Assembly: GCA_046710875.1 (NCBI GenBank)
Contig: JBKEHQ010000076.1
Span: 1-6,535, forward strand
DNA from: MGIIb-O3 sp046710875
GTDB taxonomy: Archaea > Thermoplasmatota > Poseidoniia > Poseidoniales > Thalassarchaeaceae
Reading direction: 5' to 3'
Length of the DNA stretch: 6,535 bases
Shown: positions 1 to 5,767 of the stretch, in pieces
Position numbering within the stretch: the stretch's first letter is position 1
How the letters are laid out: every line of letters starts with the position of its first letter
The notes under the pieces: generated by a model
What the model saw: only the letters and a program-made list of their open reading frames with translations
Database searches by the model: none
Told to the model about the DNA's origin: nothing
Position numbers and translations under genes: made by a program

Positions 1-1703
1 GTGTTTTATATATTGCCCAAGGATTACCTGCAGGTTTCACATATGTGGCATTTGTAGCGTATCTTACTGATAATGGAACTCCTCCTGCAGATATAGCGAT
101 ATTATTTGCAACTGTTGCCCTTCCTTGGACATTCAAATTTATTTGGGGGCCATTAATTGACTTGGTCGTGATTCCCGAGTATGGGATAAGGCGCCCTTGG
201 ATCTTGTTTGCACAATCAGGAATGGTAATATCTTTATCGACATTATTATTTATTCCAAATATTATTGACTCCATAGCATTAGTAACGATATTATTATTTA
301 TACATAATCTATTTTCATCGCTACAAGATGTAAGTGTAGATGCTTTGGCTGTTGATGTATTAAGACCGGACGAAGTTGCTAAAGCAAATGGATTTATGTT
401 TGCATCTAAGAGAGGTGGGATGATTTTTGGAGGGGCAGTCCTAGGCTTATTAGTTGTACCTTATGGCATTAAATCTGCGATAATGCTACAAATACCAATA
501 TTAATAATTATGATGAGTTTGCCCCTTTTCCTACGTGAGAAACCAGAGAATAAACTATTCCCATGGGAAAGTAGAAGAGAAGAAAATGAAATAACTTTAC
601 AAGAAGATGAAGTGATTAAAACTTCAGAATTGACGTGGGAGGGAGATGATAATCCACGTTTCAAAGGTGCTAGATGGGCAGCAAATAACATATATCATAA
701 TAAAATTAGTATTACTGCTGCATTTTTGTGGATTGGAATTATTACGTGGGTATTTGGAAGTGCAATAAACATAATTCATTTGATCGCGCACCCGTATCCT
801 GATGGAGCACTTCATGACCCATTAGTTACATTATCATATGTCGGAACATTTGGATCATACTGTATCTTAATATCAATAATAATGATGATAATGGAGGCAT
901 TGGGAACTAAATTACCAATAGTCACTAGCCCGTTAGCATTTTCATCACCGGAATCTAAAAAGAATATTGCTACAACAATCTACCATATTGTTCAAGGTTT
1001 TTCAACAAGATCTTCATTTCTTTTAATATTTTTATGCCTGCTTTCCGATCTTGCATTATTTGTTGATCCAATTGTAATTGATATTTTTATTAATGAGGCT
1101 GGATGGTCTCAAGGAAAATACAATGCGATAGTTGGCGGAATTGTAGTATTATTCACAATGTTAGGCCAAGTAATCGGCGGAATCATAGGAGATAGGTATG
1201 GAGTAAGGGAAGTTGCCATGGTTGGATTTACCCTTCTTGCTTTGGCTAATGCCGGCCTGGCATTATTGAATGGATACTGGACAGATACGACTATAATGAC
1301 ATTTTATCTATGTATTAAAGCAGTAATATATGGAATAGCATGGATATGTGTAATATCTGTTTCAATGCGATTAACATATAGTAAAGCTGGTGGCACTCAA
1401 TTTACTGCATACATGTCAATGTTCAATCTTTCTGCAGTTTTTGCATACCTATTTTCTGGTAAAATGATTGCTGCATTTGATTATCTGACTATGCTATACA
1501 TAGGTGCAGCATTAACTATGATATCTGTAATTATGCTAGTATTTATAGATCCAGATGAAACTGATAGAGTCTTAGAAGGTAAGTTTGAACAAGAAGATAA
1601 TGGCGATAATGGAGGAGACTTTGGAGAAGGGCTTTGGCCAACTGATGAAGAATCAATTGATGCAGATATTCTCGGAGGTAATGACAATGTCACAATTGCA
1701 TGA
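1..1703 (+). CDS. AmpG-like MFS transporter, 5' end cut by the window edge
   Basis: An integral membrane carrier of the major facilitator superfamily, closest in motif style to the AmpG / acetyl-CoA transporter group. The frame is open from base 3 (566 residues visible, numbered here from base 3), so the start lies outside. The GTG at 45 is internal: the preceding codons read YIAQGLPAGF, the usual first-helix motif of this group. Further family-like motifs are WTFKFIWGPLID (42-53), RRPWILFAQ (63-71), LQDVSVDALAVD (107-118) and ANGFMFASKRGGM (128-140). A charged loop of about 60 residues (178-236) is followed by two hydrophobic segments (about 237-262 and 275-301) before the second half of the fold; GDRYG (396-400) is the MFS loop motif there. 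That gives about 14 membrane segments rather than 12. The last 50 residues are a hydrophilic, Asp/Glu/Gly-rich tail, probably cytoplasmic. AmpG of bacteria imports muropeptides; the substrate here is unknown. The 3' end overlaps the glutaredoxin gene by 17 bases, suggesting coupled translation. Confidence 0.85.
   Translation, partial: VLYIAQGLPAGFTYVAFVAYLTDNGTPPADIAILFATVALPWTFKFIWGPLIDLVVIPEYGIRRPWILFAQSGMVISLSTLLFIPNIIDSIALVTILLFIHNLFSSLQDVSVDALAVDVLRPDEVAKANGFMFASKRGGMIFGGAVLGLLVVPYGIKSAIMLQIPILIIMMSLPLFLREKPENKLFPWESRREENEITLQEDEVIKTSELTWEGDDNPRFKGARWAANNIYHNKISITAAFLWIGIITWVFGSAINIIHLIAHPYPDGALHDPLVTLSYVGTFGSYCILISIIMMIMEALGTKLPIVTSPLAFSSPESKKNIATTIYHIVQGFSTRSSFLLIFLCLLSDLALFVDPIVIDIFINEAGWSQGKYNAIVGGIVVLFTMLGQVIGGIIGDRYGVREVAMVGFTLLALANAGLALLNGYWTDTTIMTFYLCIKAVIYGIAWICVISVSMRLTYSKAGGTQFTAYMSMFNLSAVFAYLFSGKMIAAFDYLTMLYIGAALTMISVIMLVFIDPDETDRVLEGKFEQEDNGDNGGDFGEGLWPTDEESIDADILGGNDNVTIA
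1674..1679 (+). promoter_or_regulatory. Ribosome binding site deciding the glutaredoxin start
   Basis: GGAGGT lies inside the acidic tail codons of the transporter. It is 7 bases before the ATG at 1687 but only 1 base before the ATG at 1681, so it selects 1687. Its position inside the upstream gene fits translational coupling. Confidence 0.7.
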
Positions 1704-1977
1704 ATGGATTGAAAAAACTGAGACTGAATTCATATTATTTTCACAGACGATTTGCCCATATTGCAATATGGCAAAGAGATTATTAAAATCAAAAAATTTA
1801 TCATTTACCGAAGTGAATCTTGACCATCATGAAGGATTAAGGGCTGCAGTAGTAATGGAAACGGGACATAGGACCGTACCAGTAATATTTGATTTAAGGA
1901 ATTCTAAGCCATTATTTATCGGAGGTTCGGACCATTTAATCAGGTATTTTAAGGACATAAAAAATGGTAAAAAATAG
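1687..1977 (+). CDS. Glutaredoxin-like thiol oxidoreductase (CPYC)
   Basis: A 96-residue cytoplasmic thioredoxin-fold protein expected to reduce disulfides or mixed disulfides through a dithiol site. The active site CPYC is at residues 23-26, after a beta strand (EFILFSQTI). The cis-proline motif TVP is at 63-65, and GGSDHL at 79-84 matches the GG-x-D/x-H region of glutaredoxins that helps bind glutathione-like thiols. The length is normal for the family. I chose the ATG at 1687 because GGAGGT sits 7 bases before it. The frame stays open upstream to about 1585, but that part overlaps the transporter's tail codons and gives no domain. The gene overlaps the transporter by 17 bases and probably shares its transcript. 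Whether the electron donor is a glutathione-like thiol or a thioredoxin reductase cannot be told; many archaea lack glutathione. The gene ends at a TAG that is also part of an inverted repeat. Confidence 0.9.
   Translation: MSQLHEWIEKTETEFILFSQTICPYCNMAKRLLKSKNLSFTEVNLDHHEGLRAAVVMETGHRTVPVIFDLRNSKPLFIGGSDHLIRYFKDIKNGKK
1959..1974 (-). terminator. Possible oligo-T terminator of the minus-strand genes
   Basis: On the minus strand, 38 to 53 bases past the esterase stop codon, there are two runs of six T separated by four bases (A-runs 1959-1964 and 1969-1974 on the plus strand). Archaeal RNA polymerase is known to stop at such T tracts without needing a hairpin. The tract lies inside the last codons of the opposing glutaredoxin gene, where AAA lysine codons also explain it, so this remains a guess. 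Confidence 0.35.
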
Positions 1978-2070
1978 ATATATCGCCACAATTGGAACAA
2001 AGATATGTTAATTATTGACTGGCAATAGATTGGATGCTTATTTTGAGTTTATCTAATTGCGATATATCTA
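1975..2070. repeat. 12-bp perfect inverted repeat around the convergent gene ends
   Basis: The left arm TAGATATATCGC (1975-1986) starts at the glutaredoxin stop codon. Its exact reverse complement GCGATATATCTA (2059-2070) lies in the last codons of the esterase. The spacer is 72 bases. With a 3-base bulge the pairing can extend through AATT (1990-1993 with 2055-2058). The core GATATATC is itself a palindrome. It could fold in transcripts from either direction; its function is unknown. Confidence 0.6.
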
Positions 2071-2593
2071 CCATGTGTCCTTTTTGATGCCTTAATTTTA
2101 TTACTTTCCATCCACCTTTCTCAAATACTTTGATATGTTTTTCAGCCACTGAAATTGGTATTATTTTATCTTTTTCACCATGCATCCAAACTACTGGCCT
2201 TTGCCAAATATTTGACATTGCAGATTCTAATCCCGAAGTATTAATTGACATAGTTCCAATTAGAACTAATCCCAAAATACGATCCTGTATATTGCGTTCC
2301 ATCATCATGGAAGCCATTGCACCTCCTTGTGAAAAGCCACCTACAATCAAGGGACCCTCGGGTAATTCTTCAATTAATTTAGTTAGTGAATCATATGCTT
2401 GAAGGACATAATCATCATAATTTATGTCATCTTCTTCTTTGATCCACCATGTATATCCCCCTAAATTTGGATGAGAGATTGTTGCCTGAGGGCAATATAC
2501 TTCCCAATCATTTGGAACTAATTGATTTGCAAGTGGTATCATTTTTTCAGAAGTTCCTGACATGCCATGTAGCATAACCAGTGTCCCTGACAT
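2012..2593 (-). CDS. Carboxylesterase / phospholipase family serine hydrolase
   Basis: A 193-residue alpha/beta hydrolase of the small carboxylesterase/lysophospholipase type (Pfam family abhydrolase_2 by motif). It should hydrolyse short carboxyl esters, possibly lysophospholipids or thioesters; the true substrate cannot be read from the sequence. The opening strand and oxyanion loop are LVMLHGMSGT (5-14). The nucleophile elbow GFSQGG places the catalytic Ser at 88. The acid is Asp142 in HGEKDKIIP, and the base is His173 in KGHMV, so the triad is complete. The YTWW segment (47-50) is where family members carry an aromatic substrate-pocket loop. There is no signal peptide, so it is probably cytoplasmic. 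At 193 residues it is slightly short for the family, which usually has 200 to 230. The ATG start is supported by GAGGT 7 bases upstream. It follows the lipoprotein gene after only 10 bases, so the two are probably co-transcribed. Confidence 0.88.
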   Translation of the reverse strand: MSGTLVMLHGMSGTSEKMIPLANQLVPNDWEVYCPQATISHPNLGGYTWWIKEEDDINYDDYVLQAYDSLTKLIEELPEGPLIVGGFSQGGAMASMMMERNIQDRILGLVLIGTMSINTSGLESAMSNIWQRPVVWMHGEKDKIIPISVAEKHIKVFEKGGWKVIKLRHQKGHMVDISQLDKLKISIQSIASQ

Positions 2594-2600
2594 CTATTTT

Positions 2601-2605
2601 ACCTC
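2601..2605 (-). promoter_or_regulatory. Ribosome binding site of the esterase gene
   Basis: GAGGT on the minus strand, 7 bases before the esterase ATG. Two of its bases (2604-2605) belong to the TGA stop codon of the lipoprotein gene, so ribosomes ending there stand on the next start site. This supports coupled translation. Confidence 0.65.
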
Positions 2606-3560
2606 AAATAGACCAAGATTGAGTTATGCCACCTGCCACTATAAATCTAAAATAGCTTTCACCACTAAATGTCAGAGTTAGAGTATATTCCTCCGAAGGA
2701 TACGGTATAGTCCCAAGTGTTCCCGATTCTGTTGAACCTGGCCCCCACACCCGTTCAAGTACTGATATCGATAGGTGATCTCTAAGAGTCATCGATATAG
2801 ATGAAGATCCACCTCCGCAATTTGCATCTAAGAAATATATCATCTCGTCCCATGCACCATCATTTGGATGATCACTGACCAAGAATGAGTCTTGTACTTC
2901 TGCGTCTGGACCATTACTTTCCCAAATATCGCTAAAAAGATCACCTCCTCTGACAAAATAAACATCTCCTGAATACCCAGTTCCGGAATCTACTTGCATC
3001 ATCTTTAGATTTTCGACATTGTTTGAATCTGTCCAAATAAAGGTTGAGAAGAATTTAATATTAGAATCAAATGTATAAACTAATTTTGAACCATCATTGG
3101 ATGATGCATGAATAACTGCTAAATTTGAATCTAAAGAAACCACAATTGCACTCCATTCAATAGTAAACAAAGAAAAATCCCAAGATTTTTCAACTTCTAA
3201 AGGAAAATTAAGTACAGGCTGTGCAACACCGTTTTCAAATGCACTTAGATTTTCATGTGTCATCCTTCCAAGAAAGGGATTATGATTCAGAACAGCGTGA
3301 CGGCGGGCTTCTGTTAAGCTAGAGATTGTCAGCATATATGCAGTATTATCTTCTTCTGTATCTGAAGCAACAACAAGTCTTGCGGTATCATCATTATAAT
3401 CAGGAGTGGAAAATGTGTACAACCAATAATCTCCAATATTCCAAGTTGGTACTTCAATTTCATCTTTAGAATTGGATGTTGTATCATTATTTTGCGTACA
3501 ACCAGATAACGGCATAGCGAGTATTAATATCGTCAATCCGATTATAACCGGCTGTTTCAT
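2604..3560 (-). CDS. Secreted lipoprotein of unknown function
   Basis: I do not recognise the function. From the ATG at 3560 the product has 318 residues. It opens with a classic lipoprotein signal peptide: Lys2, a hydrophobic core (5-16), then lipobox LSGC with the modified cysteine at 21. A polar Asn/Ser/Asp/Thr linker (22-35) follows, so the mature protein should sit lipid-anchored on the outer face of the membrane. After it comes PTWNIGDYWLY (38-48), a W-x-x-GD-x-W-x-Y motif that I associate with exported proteins of marine Euryarchaeota. The rest reads as alternating beta strands, with a C-terminal part from about 225 that contains one Cys (248) before a Gly/Ser stretch and ends in a strand pair (about 292-318) rich in aromatic and Thr residues. 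A TTG at 3576-3578 would add six residues (MTSRVS), but neither start has a good ribosome binding site, and the ATG gives the more normal signal peptide. It lies 45 bases after hppA and 10 before the esterase. Confidence 0.75.
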   Translation of the reverse strand: MKQPVIIGLTILILAMPLSGCTQNNDTTSNSKDEIEVPTWNIGDYWLYTFSTPDYNDDTARLVVASDTEEDNTAYMLTISSLTEARRHAVLNHNPFLGRMTHENLSAFENGVAQPVLNFPLEVEKSWDFSLFTIEWSAIVVSLDSNLAVIHASSNDGSKLVYTFDSNIKFFSTFIWTDSNNVENLKMMQVDSGTGYSGDVYFVRGGDLFSDIWESNGPDAEVQDSFLVSDHPNDGAWDEMIYFLDANCGGGSSSISMTLRDHLSISVLERVWGPGSTESGTLGTIPYPSEEYTLTLTFSGESYFRFIVAGGITQSWSI

Positions 3561-3605
3561 ACTAACTCGTGAAGTCAATTATTCAAGAGGTTGGTGGTAA
3601 GAAGA

Positions 3606-5702
3606 TTAGAAACCCAACCAGCCGCCAGCAGTTAACTCTCCAGTACCTGCCAAAACAACTGCCACTATAGACATTAATTTAATTAGAATATTTAATGAAG
3701 GCCCAGAAGTATCTTTGAAAGGATCTCCAATTGTATCTCCTATGATTGCAGCATCGTGGGCTGAATCTCCTTTTTCAGCACCTTTGATATGCCCTTGTTC
3801 GATTGCTTTCTTTGCATTATCCCATGCTCCGCCGGCATTTGCCATGAATAGAGCCATCAAAACACCCGTTACAAGAGAGCCAGCGAGAAGGCCCCCCAGT
3901 GCGTCCCAACCTAGCAGTAATCCAACTAATACTGGAGCGATTACTGCAACTAATCCCGGGCCGACCATTTCCCTAAGTGCTGCTTGTGTTGAAATATCAA
4001 TACATTTTTTAGAATCCGGTTTTACTCCCTCCTTACCTTCCAGGAGTCCTGGAATTTCTTTAAATTGCCTTCTGATTTCAATAACCATTTCTTGAGCGGC
4101 TTTTCCTACTGAAGTCATTGTCATTGCAGCAACCACAAATGGCAATGCACCTCCTATTAAGAGACCAACTACGACCATTGGATTTGTTGAGATATCTAAA
4201 TCTAAACCTACTCCGCCATCTACTATAGAAGCATTAACTGCACTAGAATAGGCTGCAAATAATGCTAGTGCAGTTAATGCTGCTGAGCCAATAGCAAATC
4301 CTTTACCTACTGCTGCAGTTGTATTTCCAATTGAATCTAGTTCATCAGTAATTGCACGAACCTCTGGGCCTAATCTACTCATTTCAGCAATACCTCCAGC
4401 GTTATCAGCAACAGGACCATAGGCATCTACAGTCATTGTTACTCCGACAGTAGCTAACATTCCCATAGCAGCCATTGCAATGCCATAGAGGCCCATTTCA
4501 TCTCCGCCCATGAATTGATTTGCCCCCATAATACCAATACAAATCAAGACTATAGGAAGGAATGTAGACATCATACCTATCGAGAGTCCTGCTATAGCAT
4601 TAGTTGCAGGTCCTGTTTTTGACATTTCTCCAATATGAGAAATTGATCTAGTCTTGATGCCAAAAACTGGTTCAATACCTGTGTAGTATTCAGTAACTAA
4701 TCCAATCATTATACCAACGATACTTCCAAGCACAACCGAATGCATAACTCCCAATTCAACATCAATTAAACCTTGATTAATAGCCAAATATCCTCCTACC
4801 CAGAATAAAATAGCAGCAATGAATGTAGTATTTCTTAAAGCAGCTGCTGCATCAGATCCGTTCTTCAAGAAGGTCATTGAGAATACGCCTATTATAGATG
4901 CTATGTAACCAATTAACCCAAGCATAATTGGCATCAACACATAGTCCACAGACATTTCATCTGAATTACTTGCAATAATCATTGCAGCAATTATTGAGCC
5001 AACAAAGGATTCGAAAATATCTGCACCCATCCCTGCGACATCTCCAACGTTATCTCCAACATTATCTGCAATTACACCTGGATTTCGTGGATCATCTTCT
5101 GGAATACCGGCTTCTACTTTACCAACTAAATCTGCCCCAACATCAGCAGCTTTGGTATATATCCCGCCACCTACACGAGCAAAGAGTGCGATTGATGAAG
5201 CCCCCATTCCGAAACCTGCAGCTGCTGAAAGATTACTAGATGCATCATCAGCACCTAGCCAAAAAGCGATCAATGAAATTCCTAGTAATCCAAGTCCTCC
5301 AACTGAGAGTCCCATAACTGCCCCTCCATTATATGATACAGATAATGCTCCTGCTTGACCGCCATTCTTAGCAGCCATTGCAGTTCTTCCATTAGCCGAA
5401 GTTGCGGCCCTCATACCTGAAAAGCCTGCAATTACAGATGCGAACGCACCTGCAAAGAATGCAATTGAAGTTTCAAAACCATTTAAGGCTAATAAAAGGG
5501 CCCCTACAACTGCTACAAATATACTTAGAACTTTATATTCTGCGTATAAAAAAGCCATAGCCCCATCTTGAATTTCTTGGGTGATATCGGCTACTACTTC
5601 ATTGTCTATTTCAACGCTGTTTACTTTTCTGTATAATCCAAATGCTATCGCTAAACCAATAAGACCTGTGACTGCTGCTATTAGGGGTATATTATCCATC
5701 AT
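3606..5702 (-). CDS. hppA: Membrane-bound ion-pumping pyrophosphatase, K+-dependent type
   Basis: A 698-residue polytopic enzyme (family norm about 16 helices) that hydrolyses cytoplasmic pyrophosphate and pumps H+ or Na+ out of the cell. Hallmarks are all present: DVGADLVGKVE (187-197), DDPRNP (203-208), DNVGDNVGD (213-221), DAYGPVADNAGG (426-437), NAGGAWDNAKK (622-632), and the C-terminal GDTIGDPFKDTSGPS (655-669). These supply the acidic residues and lysines for Mg-pyrophosphate. GNTTAAVGKG (459-468) has Ala463 and Gly466 where K+-independent enzymes have Lys and Thr, so K+ activation is expected. The ion-gate region reads GADIFES (226-232): Asp228 and Glu231, the spacing of the Thermotoga Na+ pump, which some K+-dependent H+ pumps share. 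The pumped ion is therefore open. Two ATGs stand in tandem (5702 and 5699); AGGT is 7 bases before the first. The gene has its own TATA-like box and probably leads a transcript with the lipoprotein and esterase genes. Confidence 0.97.
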   Translation of the reverse strand: MMDNIPLIAAVTGLIGLAIAFGLYRKVNSVEIDNEVVADITQEIQDGAMAFLYAEYKVLSIFVAVVGALLLALNGFETSIAFFAGAFASVIAGFSGMRAATSANGRTAMAAKNGGQAGALSVSYNGGAVMGLSVGGLGLLGISLIAFWLGADDASSNLSAAAGFGMGASSIALFARVGGGIYTKAADVGADLVGKVEAGIPEDDPRNPGVIADNVGDNVGDVAGMGADIFESFVGSIIAAMIIASNSDEMSVDYVLMPIMLGLIGYIASIIGVFSMTFLKNGSDAAAALRNTTFIAAILFWVGGYLAINQGLIDVELGVMHSVVLGSIVGIMIGLVTEYYTGIEPVFGIKTRSISHIGEMSKTGPATNAIAGLSIGMMSTFLPIVLICIGIMGANQFMGGDEMGLYGIAMAAMGMLATVGVTMTVDAYGPVADNAGGIAEMSRLGPEVRAITDELDSIGNTTAAVGKGFAIGSAALTALALFAAYSSAVNASIVDGGVGLDLDISTNPMVVVGLLIGGALPFVVAAMTMTSVGKAAQEMVIEIRRQFKEIPGLLEGKEGVKPDSKKCIDISTQAALREMVGPGLVAVIAPVLVGLLLGWDALGGLLAGSLVTGVLMALFMANAGGAWDNAKKAIEQGHIKGAEKGDSAHDAAIIGDTIGDPFKDTSGPSLNILIKLMSIVAVVLAGTGELTAGGWLGF

Positions 5703-5709
5703 ATTATCT

Positions 5710-5713
5710 ACCT
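5710..5713 (-). promoter_or_regulatory. Short ribosome binding site of hppA
   Basis: AGGT on the minus strand, 7 bases before the ATG at 5702 and 10 before the ATG at 5699. This favours the first ATG. The match is only four bases long. Confidence 0.4.
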
Positions 5714-5737
5714 ACGGTCATGCCGACCCAAGTCTTA

Positions 5738-5745
5738 CTTATAAT
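5738..5745 (-). promoter_or_regulatory. Archaeal TATA-like box for hppA
   Basis: ATTATAAG on the minus strand, 35 to 42 bases before the hppA ATG. With the usual archaeal distance of about 25 bases, transcription would start near 5712-5716, giving a leader of roughly 10 to 15 bases that could still hold the AGGT site. No clear purine-rich BRE stands just upstream. The 65-base gap after the amidotransferase gene gives room for an independent promoter. Confidence 0.5.
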
Positions 5746-5760
5746 CGGAATCCTGATTAT
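5741..5760. promoter_or_regulatory. Imperfect dyad overlapping the hppA TATA-like box; possible operator
   Basis: On the plus strand, arms ATAATC (5741-5746) and GATTAT (5755-5760) are exact reverse complements, and the centre GGAATCC is an odd palindrome offset by one base. The RNA loop would be too small for a good hairpin, so a DNA-binding site is more likely. It covers most of the TATA-like box, where a bound protein would block TBP. No regulator gene is visible in the window. Confidence 0.35.
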
Positions 5761-5767
5761 ACGCCAG

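Noticed and set aside
45..47. GTG as the start of the transporter
   Set aside because: The frame is open upstream to base 3 and the codons before the GTG read YIAQGLPAGF, a conserved first-helix motif, so the gene begins outside the window.
1585..1686. Longer glutaredoxin starting about 34 residues earlier
   Set aside because: This stretch is the transporter's tail in another frame, adds no fold element, and the good GGAGGT site points to 1687.
2038..2085. T-rich plus-strand stretches as a terminator for the transporter-glutaredoxin transcript
   Set aside because: The longest run is five T, and the stretches are explained by codons of the esterase on the other strand; too weak to annotate.
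3561..3578. TTG start adding MTSRVS to the lipoprotein
   Set aside because: No ribosome binding site precedes it, and the ATG at 3560 gives a standard lipoprotein signal peptide. The longer form is still possible.
3570..3585. Weak dyad TGAA...TTCA between hppA and the lipoprotein gene
   Set aside because: Only four bases match on each side and the centre does not pair, which is expected by chance in AT-rich DNA.
3715..5358. Open plus-strand frames inside the pyrophosphatase gene (for example 3715-4095, 4982-5239 and 5152-5358)
   Set aside because: They lie wholly opposite an unmistakable hppA reading frame, have biased low-complexity composition (Pro/Ser/Ala or Gln/Leu/His) and no domain or start signal.
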